A stretch of 64,000 bases of DNA from Chitinophagaceae bacterium (GCA_016720585.1 JADKKH010000001.1:806001-870000), one strand, 5' to 3'. Counted from the first letter of the stretch, positions 18,708 to 27,068 are shown. Made by a program: numbers and translations. Notes: generated by a model from the sequence alone, not told the origin.

Positions 18708-19859
18708 TTATACGTTTTCTTTTTTTTTTTCCCACCAGTATTGACCCAGCATTTTACGAGTGGCAAAGGGTCCGAAATATTTTTCAAAGCTCCGGTACAG
18801 GATAACATCATATTTACGGTGAAAGTTGATCCAGCAGGCATTACAGTTTTTACTGTAATGTTTTTGTTTCTCCTGGGCTGCGGCGCCATTAAATACTTCA
18901 TCCAGGGTATTTGTGAAAACATTTCCGATCATGACATTCAGGTTCTGGCAAATGGGAACATCTCCATTGGGTAAGATCACCAGGCTATCAAGAATACTAT
19001 AACAATTCAACTTTAACCCGCCCCGCCTCCATTCATCATACAAAACCAGGAAATCAAAATTTTCAGGAAAGTCTTTAATTATTTCCGGGATGTTTTCGCG
19101 GATATTAATCAGTTGCTCTTTCGTAACCGGTGGTGGCAACATTGTATCCGTTTGTTGAGGCCTGGCCCCGATCATTTCTTTGGCTTCATTAAAAGAACGG
19201 ATCTCATCAGACTTCAATGATCCAATGTCATTATAATGTGCCGATTCAATGGTGTCAAAAAACGAAATATCATTATATACGCCTACCCGCATATCAATCC
19301 CATATTTTTTGGCGACCCCTGCTACATGTTTCATATCCTGAAATCATTGTACGGCGAAAGCGTAAACATCAGGCTGATCGGAACTTTTTATGGGTTCTTT
19401 CTATAACATTAATAATACCTTCATAGCCATCTTTACCCCGCATATGCAGATAGGAATCCTTGTCTCCGTCTACGGAAATAAATAAACGACGGGGCGGGCA
19501 TTTATCAACGGCCTCAATAACTAATTCTGGTTTCAGGGCATTGGTCAGCAGGTCGAAATTGGGATGATGTTTATTAAACCAGGCCATGATATCCATCGCA
19601 TCGGGATGCAAAAGGAATTCACCCCCTTCAAGGCCCACCGTTGTTTTTTCGTCACACACCGGCTGTTCATGATCTCTTTGATCTTGTCAAAGGGAAGATA
19701 ATTAACGGGTCGTTTGGTCCAGATCAGGCAATGTTTACAGGCGGAATCGCAGAGGTCTGTACCATAAATCATTAAAGTTGATAGTTTCTTATGACCGGGT
19801 AACCAGCTATTGTTGAGAAAAGTGATACCCCGGTTAATATAATTTCGGGCAGAATACAT
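18708..19859 (-). pseudogene. Radical SAM/SPASM-type protein, broken by three 1-base deletions
   Basis: Read in three frames, this is one radical SAM protein of about 380 residues. The first frame (from 19859) has the Fe-S motif LCDSACKHC (CxxxCxxC). The second (to about 19372) holds GLEGGEFLLHP and the SAM-binding TNAL and SVDGD segments. The third (to 18708) carries a Cys-rich SPASM-like end (PICQNLN and NCNACW). Continuity is restored by adding one base at each of three sites: the T6 run at 19644-19649, near 19377-19379, and the AAA at 19341-19343 (plus-strand view). Key motifs are intact, so either the decay is recent or these are read errors. Substrate unknown. It lies just upstream of the SDR gene. 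Confidence 0.75.
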
Positions 19860-19965
19860 AATTTAATAAACTCGTAAAAGCTTCGGGTTGGTATAAATTG
19901 GATAATAGATGCCGATACTGGTTAAAAGTAATAACAATTCCTCATTGCTGGGTTTATATCCCGGG

Positions 19966-21058
19966 TCAGGAAAATTTATTTTTTAATTTTAAAAAAGGTT
20001 TTTCATAAAAGCGATAGCTGATTAAACTTAAAAAACCGCTATCACTGAAACAAGAATTCCGCTTGCGGTTTGTGCAGTACGGAAGGAAACAGCTGTTTTC
20101 TCTGCGCATAAATCCCTGAAATAAGGGAACAGCAGAATGAAAACCGGCCAGTGGTAAACGTATAAGCCATAGGATATTTTTCCAAAAAATTTCAACAGGC
20201 GGTTATTTAATAAAAATTGAATAATGGTTGAACTGCCTGTCGCAGCTTCATGAACAAGAATACCGAATAGCACCGCAAAAGTGGTATACCCTGCAAAAGC
20301 AAGATAGGGTAATGTAAAAGATTGTTGTTCGTTAATGAAGTAAAAGCCAAAATTCACTGCAGCCATCAGTAGCACTATCACAGTGGTATATTTCTTCAGA
20401 AAATCCGGGTTGATCCGTATCAGCAAAGCGACAATACTGCCAATACAAAGACCATCAATCCGAGTAAACGTATAAAGACTGGAATAGGCTAGATCTTCAA
20501 CTTTATAGACCCAAATTAAATATCGGGCAATAACTACAAAAACTAAAATCAGCAAAGCCACTATAAGAATGGTTTTTGGTTTGCGGATAAGCAGAATAAT
20601 AACCGGCCAAACCAGGTAAAATTGTTCTTCTACTGCCAGCGACCAGGTATGAAGCAGAATTTTATCACCATAAGGTTCCTTAAAAAACAAAAAGCCAGTT
20701 TTGCAGGTAGGTCCAGAACCAGAATTGGTTTCCCGTATAATACTGTGTATCCAGGGGATACTTTTATATTGGGTATAATCAGTAAAAAGATGATTAACGT
20801 GAGATAGAACAGGGGAAATATCCGCAGTATCCTGCGCATATAAAAATTTCTGAGAAAATTGGGCTTGTCCAGCGTCTTTAAAAGAATGTCTGTAATCAGG
20901 AACCCGGAAAGAACAAAAAACAGATCAACGCCGAGCCAGCCAAAGAAAAAATAATTCATGAACCCGAAATTGTGAAGAAAAACCACCAATAAAATGGCTA
21001 CACCCCTCAAACCATCCAGCGAAGGGTAATAAGACCTGTTGGGGTTAACAGCAGTCAT
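19966..21058 (-). pseudogene. Acyltransferase-3 (OafA/YrhL-like) O-acetylase, frameshifted
   Basis: A multi-pass membrane acyltransferase that O-acylates surface glycans. The start ([15 protein letters not shown], then [14 protein letters not shown]) and the later [17 protein letters not shown] are diagnostic for the family. Three single-base changes break it: an extra base in the run at 20762-20765, an extra base in A6 at 20682-20687, and a missing base in A6 at 20030-20035 (plus-strand view). Correcting the last adds the classic C-terminus YRFYEKPF followed by LKLKNKFS, with stop at 19966. With the fixes it gives about 364 residues, the normal length. Because the shifts have opposite signs and all sit in homopolymers, read error is as likely as true inactivation. 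Confidence 0.77.
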
Positions 21059-21076
21059 GAATTTGAATGGGGTTAA

Positions 21077-21670
21077 TTATTTCTCTTTCAAAGATAATCT
21101 TCTGAGCAGATACTTGCCAACCATATCAAATTCCAGGTTCACCGTTTCTTCTTCAAGCAGCGACTGCAGGTTTGTATTTTCAAAAGTGTATGGTATAATA
21201 GCAACAGTAAATTTTTTCTTCTTAACCTTAAATGCGGTCAAACTTATACCATTAACACAAACAGATCCTTTTTCAATAAGCAGGGGTGCAAATTTCCCGG
21301 GAAATTCAAATTCAAATTCCCAGCTGCCATTTTTTTCTTTTCTTCTAGTACAGGTAGCAATTGTATCCACATGACCCTGTACGATATGACCGTCTAACCG
21401 GTCATTAAGTTTGAGGCAACGTTCCAGGTTAATGAATACCCCTTCTTTCCAGTCACCCAGGTTGGTTTTTTGCAGGGTCTCTTCAATTGCCGTCACCCGG
21501 TGACCATTTCCCTTTATTTCTTCAATTGTAAGACACACCCCGCTATGGCTTACACTCTGGTCCCTCTTTAATTGTGAAGAAATGGAGGATTCGACCCAAA
21601 ATGTCCTGTTTGAGCCCCTGGAAATGACCTCTTTAACAAGGCCCATTGTTTCAATAATGCCGGTGAACAT
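21077..21670 (-). CDS. ribE: Riboflavin synthase, alpha subunit
   Basis: A 197-residue protein that dismutates two 6,7-dimethyl-8-ribityllumazine molecules to riboflavin. It starts with the near-invariant MFTGIIET, which fixes the ATG at 21670; a longer frame upstream is rejected. Two lumazine-binding barrels are visible: the first has SHSGVCLTIEE, the second has DGHIVQGHVDT and GSVCVNGISLTAF. Full length. No other rib genes are nearby. It is divergent from rpsU and followed by the acyltransferase on the same strand. Confidence 0.96.
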   Translation of the reverse strand: MFTGIIETMGLVKEVISRGSNRTFWVESSISSQLKRDQSVSHSGVCLTIEEIKGNGHRVTAIEETLQKTNLGDWKEGVFINLERCLKLNDRLDGHIVQGHVDTIATCTRRKEKNGSWEFEFEFPGKFAPLLIEKGSVCVNGISLTAFKVKKKKFTVAIIPYTFENTNLQSLLEEETVNLEFDMVGKYLLRRLSLKEK

Positions 21671-21722
21671 GGCCCAAAGTAAAACATTTCTTTTCCTATT
21701 TCCTTTTTTCAACTTAAGGGCC

Positions 21723-21730
21723 TATCTTTG
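21723..21730 (+). promoter_or_regulatory. -7 box (TATCTTTG) for rpsU
   Basis: Matches TAnnTTTG, 50 bases before the rpsU ATG. It leaves a leader of roughly 40-45 bases that contains the Shine-Dalgarno. Confidence 0.55.
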
Positions 21731-21763
21731 CCTCCCGAAAAATGAGGGACTAAAAAAATACCG

Positions 21764-21771
21764 AAGGAGGT
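21764..21771 (+). promoter_or_regulatory. Strong Shine-Dalgarno (AAGGAGGT) of rpsU
   Basis: Eight contiguous bases complementary to the 16S rRNA 3' end, 9-10 bases before the ATG. Other starts in this window (tuf, rpoB, rplJ, rplK, nusG) have no comparable site. The strong site on rpsU alone fits bS21-dependent autoregulation known in Bacteroidota. Confidence 0.85.
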
Positions 21772-21780
21772 ATCAGAATT

Positions 21781-21978
21781 ATGTTAATTATCGATTCAAA
21801 AGATTGCGAAAACATTGACAAGGCTTTAAAGAAATACAAGAAGAAATTCGAGAAATCTAAGGTATTGTTACAATTACGCGAACGGCAGGCTTTTATCAAG
21901 CCCTCAGTAAGACGCCGTGGTGCCGTGCTGAAAGCAATTTATAAGCAAAGTATTTCCAGCGGGAAGATTGAAGGTTAA
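21781..21978 (+). CDS. rpsU: 30S ribosomal protein bS21
   Basis: A 65-residue, strongly basic protein of the small subunit that sits near the 3' end of 16S rRNA. The core FEKSKVLLQLRERQ and KPSVRRRGAVLKA motifs identify bS21. In Bacteroidota, bS21 with bS6 and bS18 helps sequester the anti-Shine-Dalgarno, which explains why most genes lack that signal. This gene keeps a strong one, consistent with higher translation when bS21 is short. An intrinsic terminator follows and abuts the next gene. Confidence 0.96.
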   Translation: MLIIDSKDCENIDKALKKYKKKFEKSKVLLQLRERQAFIKPSVRRRGAVLKAIYKQSISSGKIEG

Positions 21979-22006
21979 TCCCTGACGGATTTTATATTTA
22001 TTGAAT

Positions 22007-22043
22007 AGCTGCAAAGTTTAATAGCTTTGTAGCTGTTTTTTTT
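22007..22043 (+). terminator. Intrinsic terminator between rpsU and the Xer gene
   Basis: AGCTGCAAAG pairs with CTTTGTAGCT (one G-T pair) and is followed by a T8 run that ends directly at the ATG of the next gene. Confidence 0.75.
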
Positions 22044-22946
22044 ATGCCTGTGCTAACCTATCAATCCATCCGCTCCTTCCTGGATTACCTGAAGTTCGAA
22101 AAAAGGTATTCGGTACATACATTGACCTCATATCAAACAGACCTGATAGATTTTATTGATTACCTGGAAACTCGGTTTGGAGCTGTTTCCTTAAAAGAGG
22201 TCAATCACAATTATATTCGCAGCTGGTTAGCACAACTGAAAAGTAAAGGTCTTACAGCTAAGTCCATTAACCGGAAGATATCCACTCTTAAATCTTTTTT
22301 TAAATACCATTTACGGACCGGGTCGATCACGTCTACACCCATGGTTAATGTGATCAGTCCAAAGATCAGCCGTCGGTTGCCCGTTTTTGTAAAAGAGGAG
22401 GATACTGGTAAAATAATTAATACCCTCAGTCAATCTTCAGATAACTGGGAGTCTTTAAATGCTAAAATGCTTATTCGTATATTTTATGCCACCGGTATGC
22501 GTTTAAGTGAATTGATCAACCTGAGGGAAAAACAAATCGATTTCAGTAAGTCGCAAATTAAGGTCCTCGGGAAAGGAAATAAAGAACGCATAATTCCGGT
22601 TAGTAAGGATACGATTAAAATTATCCGGGATTACCAGCAGTTGAAAAAAAGGGATTTTAAAGAAACTGAAGATTTTCTCCTGGTAACCCCAAAAGGTAAA
22701 AAACTATACCCTAAATATGCCTATTTACTGGTTAATCGGGTTTTGGGTGAAGCAGGCACGCTGACGAAGAAAAGTCCGCACGTCCTCCGGCACACTTTTG
22801 CAACACACCTGATGAACAATGGGGCTGATCTGAATGCTGTAAAAGAACTGCTTGGCCATACAAGTCTTGCCGCAACACAGGTGTATACCCATAATACCAT
22901 CGAAAAGTTAAAAGATGTGCATAAAAAATCTCATCCAAAGGCCTGA
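22044..22946 (+). CDS. Tyrosine recombinase, XerC/XerD type
   Basis: A 300-residue site-specific recombinase. It has an N-terminal SAM-like core-binding domain (residues 1-95) and a C-terminal catalytic domain with Arg153 (GMRLSE), Lys in LGKGNKER, His246-x-x-Arg249 (HVLRH), His272 (LLGHTS) and the nucleophile Tyr281 (VYTH). This is the complete set. Length and context next to housekeeping genes fit chromosome-dimer resolution at dif rather than a mobile-element integrase; XerC and XerD cannot be told apart here. The start codon touches the T-run of the rpsU terminator, so its mRNA depends on read-through or an unseen promoter. Confidence 0.9.
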   Translation: MPVLTYQSIRSFLDYLKFEKRYSVHTLTSYQTDLIDFIDYLETRFGAVSLKEVNHNYIRSWLAQLKSKGLTAKSINRKISTLKSFFKYHLRTGSITSTPMVNVISPKISRRLPVFVKEEDTGKIINTLSQSSDNWESLNAKMLIRIFYATGMRLSELINLREKQIDFSKSQIKVLGKGNKERIIPVSKDTIKIIRDYQQLKKRDFKETEDFLLVTPKGKKLYPKYAYLLVNRVLGEAGTLTKKSPHVLRHTFATHLMNNGADLNAVKELLGHTSLAATQVYTHNTIEKLKDVHKKSHPKA

Positions 22947-23099
22947 AATTTTCCCTTCAACACAATAAAAAATTTGGAAAAATTTTGTTTGGGAAAGATT
23001 ACTTTTTACAGTAACTTGAAGTCAGACAAAAGAACCGAACCCCTGAGAAAAAGGATATCCTTAGTTCTTTATTTATTGTTTCACTTAAACAAGATGACT

Positions 23100-23399
23100 A
23101 TGAACATTAACATTCAATCAGTTCATTTCGATGCCGACAGTAAATTGATCGGGTATGTTAAACGCAGGCTGGAAAAACTGAACAATTTCAACGATTCTAT
23201 TATCCAGGTGAATGTGTTTCTGAAACTCGACAATGTAGTTCATGCTATCAAGGACAAGATCGCTGAGATCCGCGTACATGTGCCCCGTCACAATTTTTTT
23301 GTTAAATCAACCAGTAAATCTTTTGAGGAGTCGTTTGATGATGCACTTGACTCCATGGTAACACAAATAAAAAAAAATAAGGAAAGGAAAGCCGCTTAA
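23100..23399 (+). CDS. hpf: Ribosome hibernation-promoting factor, short form
   Basis: About 99 residues. The sequence from MNINIQSVHFDAD through YVKRRLEKL to VHVPRHNFFVK is the beta-alpha-beta-beta-beta-alpha HPF/RaiA fold that binds the decoding centre of idle 70S ribosomes. Only the short N-terminal domain is present, without the dimerising tail of long HPF. An in-frame extension to 22974 is rejected because it has no family similarity; ATG at 23094 is an alternative. A strong terminator follows. Confidence 0.9.
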   Translation: MNINIQSVHFDADSKLIGYVKRRLEKLNNFNDSIIQVNVFLKLDNVVHAIKDKIAEIRVHVPRHNFFVKSTSKSFEESFDDALDSMVTQIKKNKERKAA

Positions 23400-23408
23400 A
23401 AACTTACA

Positions 23409-23436
23409 AGACCCCGCTGAAGCGGGGTCTTTTTAT
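23409..23436 (+). terminator. Intrinsic terminator after hpf
   Basis: AGACCCCG and CGGGGTCT form an 8-bp GC-rich stem around CTGAAG, followed by TTTTTATT. Confidence 0.85.
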
Positions 23437-23774
23437 TACATGAGAAATGAGTTTGTTTTTTCAACCAAATAGCTTCTGGAATCCCTAAACATCCCTATTT
23501 GGGTTTACATTTCTACCGGCCGGGTTAAGATATTCGGATATTGAAAGGAGGGAAACTGCTGTTTATTCACAACTTGCTGAAAACAAGCAAAAAATTCCAG
23601 TTGCAAAATTTTTCCAATTATCAAATTCCCTTACCTTTGCCTCCCCAATAAATGGGGGTAGCTCTTTATTGTTTGAACCGTCCCGGTATCCTGAGCATTG
23701 GTGAGACTTAAAGCAAAGCTTTTAGTGAAGACAGCGGCCGTTGGCCCGAAGGAAAAAGGCGGGCATTTTTAAAT
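23437..23774 (+). other. Gene-free leader before the tRNA cluster
   Basis: About 340 bases without a coding signal. It holds the -7 box TACCTTTG at 23632-23639, the likely promoter of the tRNA-tuf operon, followed by about 130 bases of transcribed leader. A TTG at 23601-23603 is too far (28 bases) to be a canonical -33. Nothing else recognisable. Confidence 0.5.
23632..23639 (+). promoter_or_regulatory. -7 box (TACCTTTG) of the tRNA-tuf operon
   Basis: Exact TAnnTTTG match in an AT-rich region with the same ending (CTTACCTTTGC) as the rplK promoter. Confidence 0.6.
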
Positions 23775-23849
23775 GCCACTTTAGCTCAGCAGATAGAGCA
23801 TCCCGACTTTGCAGTCGGGAAGGTCGTTGATTGAAAGGTCAAAGTGGTT
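23775..23849 (+). pseudogene. Decayed tRNA copy with Thr-like 5' half and GCA/UGC-type anticodon loop
   Basis: The first 26 bases differ at only one position from the tRNA-Thr(UGU) 94 bases downstream, including acceptor stem and D-arm. The anticodon arm is different (CCCGA / TCGGG around CTTTGCAG, an 8-base loop, or a 6-base loop if the stem is extended). The T-arm lacks TTCRANY and forms only a 4-bp stem. The acceptor can still pair as 7 bp with a terminal G-T. Probably a partial duplication and chimera of tRNA-Thr that no longer works, though a noncanonical tRNA cannot be excluded. Confidence 0.6.
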
Positions 23850-23868
23850 AGATGTTTGAAAAAAAATT

Positions 23869-23941
23869 GCCACTTTAGCTCAGCAGGTAGAGCAACTGAT
23901 TTGTAATCAGTAGGTCGTTGGTTCGATTCCGACAAGTGGCT
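23869..23941 (+). tRNA. tRNA-Thr (UGU)
   Basis: Complete cloverleaf: acceptor GCCACTT / AAGTGGC, anticodon stem ACTGA / TCAGT, loop TTTGTAA with anticodon TGT, and T-loop TTCGATT. No encoded CCA. Confidence 0.95.
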
Positions 23942-23956
23942 CAGGTTTTATTAACC

Positions 23957-24039
23957 GGGCAGATGGCCGAGTGGCTAAAGGCGACAGACTGTAAATCTGT
24001 TCTCTCACGAGTACGGAGGTTCGAATCCTTCTCTGCCCA
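23957..24039 (+). tRNA. tRNA-Tyr (GUA)
   Basis: Class II tRNA of 83 bases with a long variable arm. Acceptor GGGCAGA / TCTGCCC, anticodon loop CTGTAAA with GTA, T-loop TTCGAAT. Confidence 0.95.
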
Positions 24040-24177
24040 CGGAGCAAATTGAAAATGTGTTTATTTCGGGATTAGAAAAAAGGCACATTTCATTTTGTAT
24101 TAGTTCTTTAAAATGATTTGAAACAGGATTTATGCGGTTATGGATTTTTGCACAGGTCTGATTTTTCAAATTGTATT

Positions 24178-24250
24178 GCGGGAGTAGCTCATTTGGTAGA
24201 GCGGTAGCCTTCCAAGCTTCAGGTGGCCGGTTCGAGCCCGGTCTCCCGCT
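24178..24250 (+). tRNA. tRNA-Gly (UCC)
   Basis: Acceptor GCGGGAG / CTCCCGC, anticodon loop CTTCCAA with TCC, T-arm GGCCGG-TTCGAGC. Confidence 0.95.
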
Positions 24251-24255
24251 CAAAA

Positions 24256-24292
24256 CCGTCATAGCTCAGCGGAGGCGGATTGGACAAGACCT
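24256..24292 (+). pseudogene. Possible tRNA fragment (acceptor/D-arm remnant)
   Basis: CCGTCATAGCTCAGCGG looks like the 5' end and D-arm of a tRNA (TAGCTCAG core) and sits directly before tRNA-Thr(GGU), but no anticodon or T-arm follows. Confidence 0.3.
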
Positions 24293-24364
<72 letters not shown>

Positions 24365-24457
24365 CATAAATAAAAGGTAGCTCTTTGTTTGCTGCCTTAA
24401 TAAATGTGGTAAAACAATTATTAGTAAATAGTAAACACAACCTAAAAAAAGATAACG

Positions 24458-25648
24458 ATGGCAACTAAAGAAACATTCAAAAGGGACAAACCCCACGTTA
24501 ACGTTGGTACAATCGGGCATATTGACCACGGTAAAACGACTTTAACTGCAGCGATTACAACAATTCTTGCCAGTAAAGGCATGGCCACTGCAAAAAAGTA
24601 TGACGAAATTGATGCTGCTCCTGAAGAAAAAGAAAGGGGTATCACGATTAACACGGCTCACGTTGAGTACCAGACGTCAAAACGCCACTATGCTCACGTT
24701 GATTGTCCCGGTCACGCCGATTATGTTAAGAACATGATTACGGGTGCTGCCCAGATGGATGGTGCTATCCTGGTTGTTGCTGCTACTGATGGTCCTATGC
24801 CACAAACAAAAGAACATATTCTGTTGGCCCGCCAGGTGGGGGTGCCTACAATTGTTGTGTTCATGAACAAAGTTGACCTGGTTGATGACCCTGAATTGCT
24901 TGAGTTAGTGGAAATGGAAATTCGTGAGTTACTCACTTTTTACGGGTTTGATGGTGCCAATACGCCCATTATTCAGGGTTCAGCTACGGGTGCATTGGCC
25001 GGTGAAGCAAAATGGGTAAAGGGTGTAGAAGATCTGATGGATGCTGTTGACAGCTATATTCCACTTCCTCCCCGCCCGGTTGATCTTCCATTCCTGATGT
25101 CTGTAGAAGATGTATTCTCTATTACTGGTCGTGGCACAGTTGCTACCGGTCGTATTGAGAGAGGTCGTATAAAAGTAGGAGAGGGTGTTGAAATCGTTGG
25201 CTTGATTGATGCGCCTCTTACTTCAACAGTAACAGGTGTGGAAATGTTCCGCAAATTACTGGATGAAGGCGAAGCTGGTGACAATGCCGGACTTTTACTT
25301 CGTGGTATAGAAAAGACTCAGATCCGCCGTGGTATGGTTATCGTAAAACCAGGTTCTATTACGCCACATACAGAGTTTAAAGCTGAGGTTTATGTGTTGA
25401 GTAAAGAAGAAGGTGGACGTCATACACCCTTCTTCCAGAAGTATCGCCCTCAGTTTTATTTCCGTACAACGGATGTAACAGGTGAGGTGGAACTGGCAGC
25501 CGGAACTGAGATGGTAATGCCTGGCGATAACACTTCTCTGACGGTTAAACTTATCCAGCCGATTGCGATGGAAAAAGGTCTGAAGTTTGCCATTCGTGAA
25601 GGTGGTCGTACGGTAGGTGCCGGACAGGTTACTGAAATTTTGAAATAA
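24458..25648 (+). CDS. tuf: Elongation factor Tu
   Basis: A 396-residue GTPase that delivers aminoacyl-tRNA to the ribosomal A site. G1 is GHIDHGKT, G3 DCPGHADY and G4 NKVDLVDD (canonical NKxD). The effector region EEKERGITI and the C-terminal beta-barrels (ending [10 protein letters not shown]) are intact and of normal length. It lies in the classical tRNA-Thr/Tyr/Gly/Thr-tuf operon, so the tRNAs are cut from the same precursor. A hairpin follows before tRNA-Trp. Confidence 0.99.
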   Translation: MATKETFKRDKPHVNVGTIGHIDHGKTTLTAAITTILASKGMATAKKYDEIDAAPEEKERGITINTAHVEYQTSKRHYAHVDCPGHADYVKNMITGAAQMDGAILVVAATDGPMPQTKEHILLARQVGVPTIVVFMNKVDLVDDPELLELVEMEIRELLTFYGFDGANTPIIQGSATGALAGEAKWVKGVEDLMDAVDSYIPLPPRPVDLPFLMSVEDVFSITGRGTVATGRIERGRIKVGEGVEIVGLIDAPLTSTVTGVEMFRKLLDEGEAGDNAGLLLRGIEKTQIRRGMVIVKPGSITPHTEFKAEVYVLSKEEGGRHTPFFQKYRPQFYFRTTDVTGEVELAAGTEMVMPGDNTSLTVKLIQPIAMEKGLKFAIREGGRTVGAGQVTEILK

Positions 25649-25705
25649 TAAAGTCAAATGATCTCCGCTATCCGGGAGAGAATTTTTGACCGTTGAATAA
25701 AATTG

Positions 25706-25745
25706 CAAAGTACTTAGGTGAGATACCCTAAGTGCTTTGTTCTTT
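25706..25745 (+). terminator. Hairpin after tuf
   Basis: CAAAGTACTTAGG pairs with CCTAAGTGCTTTG (one G-T pair) around TGAGATAC, followed by a T-rich tract. Likely terminator or processing site before tRNA-Trp. Confidence 0.65.
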
Positions 25746-25806
25746 AATAAAGTTCTTTTTCCAGGCTTTATAAGTCCTGCATTATACAGGATTTGGGGGC
25801 CTATTT

Positions 25807-25877
25807 ACGGGCATGGTGCAACGGTAGCATACGGGTCTCCAAAACCTTTGATCTGGGTTCGAATCCTAGTGCCCGTG
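25807..25877 (+). tRNA. tRNA-Trp (CCA)
   Basis: Acceptor ACGGGCA / TGCCCGT, anticodon loop CTCCAAA with CCA, T-loop TTCGAAT. Sits between tuf and secE, the usual bacterial position. Confidence 0.95.
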
Positions 25878-25941
25878 CAGAGTAATTTGCACAACTTGTC
25901 CCGCCCTGGGCGTGGAGTCTATAAAAAAATAAATTAAGTCT

Positions 25942-26136
25942 ATGAACAAGATTGGTCATTATTTTAAAGAGTCGTTTAAAGAGCTGACTGAAAAAGTTAG
26001 CTGGCCTTCCTGGTCCCAGTTGCAGCAATCAACGATGATTGTTTTAGCGGCAACATTGGTTATTACGTTCATTGTGCTGTCGATGGATTTTGTTGCAGGC
26101 AATGGGTTGAAGTTTATTTACAAACAACTTTTCTAA
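25942..26136 (+). CDS. secE: Preprotein translocase subunit SecE
   Basis: A 64-residue, single-transmembrane protein of the SecYEG channel. The amphipathic segment FKESFKELTEKVSWPSW with conserved WPS precedes the hydrophobic helix (TMIVLAATLVITFIVLSM). It is the short one-helix form usual outside Enterobacteria. Position between tRNA-Trp and nusG is conserved. Confidence 0.95.
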   Translation: MNKIGHYFKESFKELTEKVSWPSWSQLQQSTMIVLAATLVITFIVLSMDFVAGNGLKFIYKQLF

Positions 26137-26139
26137 GGA

Positions 26140-26715
26140 ATGGAAGCAACTACAAATACAGAAAATGTTCAGCAGGATACCAAGTGGTTTGTACTGCGGG
26201 TGGTGAGTGGTAAGGAAAAAAAGGTGAAAGAGTATCTTGATAAAGAGATCTCCCGCGGAGGATGGAAACAGGTGAAACAGGTGTTTTTGCCTGTAGAGAA
26301 AGTGTACAAGGTAGCCAACGGGAAAAAGGTGATGCGCGAAAGAAACTATTATCCCGGTTATGTAATGATAGAAATTGCCGATGGAAAATTAACGGATGAT
26401 TTGCGGGACATTATTAAGAATACAACGAATGTTATTCATTTCCTGGGAAAAGAAAACCCCATTGCGCTTCGCAGGGCGGAAGTAAATAAGATGCTGGGTA
26501 AAATGGATGAAATGGCCGAGGCCGGTGGTGTAAGCATGAGTGAGCCATTTATTGTCGGTGAAACCATTAAGATAATTGAAGGACCTTTTAATGACTTTAA
26601 TGGGGTAATAGAAGATGTCAATGATGAAAAAAAGAAATTAAAAGTAACGGTAAAGATATTTGGCCGTTCTACACCTGTGGAATTGAATTATATGCAGGTA
26701 GAGAAGATCAGCTAA
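26140..26715 (+). CDS. nusG: Transcription termination/antitermination factor NusG
   Basis: A 191-residue protein starting 3 bases after secE. The NGN domain (WFVLRVVSGKEKKVKEYL, then NYYPGYVMIEI) binds the RNA polymerase clamp. The C-terminal KOW motif lies at GETIKIIEGPFNDFNGVIEDV. It links RNA polymerase with Rho or ribosomal S10. Full length. A strong terminator ends the unit. Confidence 0.97.
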   Translation: MEATTNTENVQQDTKWFVLRVVSGKEKKVKEYLDKEISRGGWKQVKQVFLPVEKVYKVANGKKVMRERNYYPGYVMIEIADGKLTDDLRDIIKNTTNVIHFLGKENPIALRRAEVNKMLGKMDEMAEAGGVSMSEPFIVGETIKIIEGPFNDFNGVIEDVNDEKKKLKVTVKIFGRSTPVELNYMQVEKIS

Positions 26716-26734
26716 GGCATATTGATTGGTTTGT

Positions 26735-26767
26735 AAAGCCATCCGCCAACCGGCGGATGGCTTTTTT
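26735..26767 (+). terminator. Strong intrinsic terminator after nusG
   Basis: A 13-bp stem (AAAGCCATCCGCC / GGCGGATGGCTTT) with a 4-base loop and T6 run. Confidence 0.9.
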
Positions 26768-26926
26768 GTGACCTAGAACTTGGGTAGTTGGTGATAACGA
26801 TTTAGGCTGAGGACCGGTTAATTGAGACTTTTTCGTGGTTACCATGAAATAATCTGTTTTTAAAGCAAAAAGAATGAAACCGGGATAAAAATAACCGGGG
26901 TTTACCTAAAAAATATCCCTGAAACC

Positions 26927-26957
26927 TTTGCCCTTTTCCCAATTGCCCTTACCTTTG
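26927..26957 (+). promoter_or_regulatory. Promoter of the rplK operon (TTTG-N19-TACCTTTG)
   Basis: TTTG at 26927-26930 and TACCTTTG at 26950-26957 are separated by exactly 19 bases, an exact match to the Bacteroidota primary sigma consensus. About 110 bases of leader precede rplK, including a CCGCCAG/CTGGCGG palindrome at 27024-27037. Confidence 0.8.
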
Positions 26958-27068
26958 CCGCCCCAATTAGTTCTTTCGATAATCCGCATTTAGCGGTACA
27001 TGAGAATTTGGGAGACCCAGTACCCGCCAGCTGGCGGAGAAAGGTCGTTAACACCAAAAAAGATTAAA

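Noticed and set aside
18708..21058. Programmed ribosomal frameshifting in the radical SAM and acyltransferase genes
   Set aside because: Three changes per gene, of both signs in the acyltransferase, with no slippery heptamer plus pseudoknot arrangement seen.
21671..21712. Extended start of riboflavin synthase
   Set aside because: The family begins at MFTGIIET; the extension overlaps the rpsU upstream region.
22022..22029. TAGCTTTG as a promoter box for the Xer gene
   Set aside because: It lies within the 3' arm and loop of the rpsU terminator hairpin; a chance match is more likely.
22974..23099. N-terminal extension of hpf
   Set aside because: No family similarity, basic and low-complexity composition; the family start MNINIQ is at 23100.
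27000..27068. Longer rplK start
   Set aside because: The extension contains the palindromic leader and is unlike any uL11 N-terminus.
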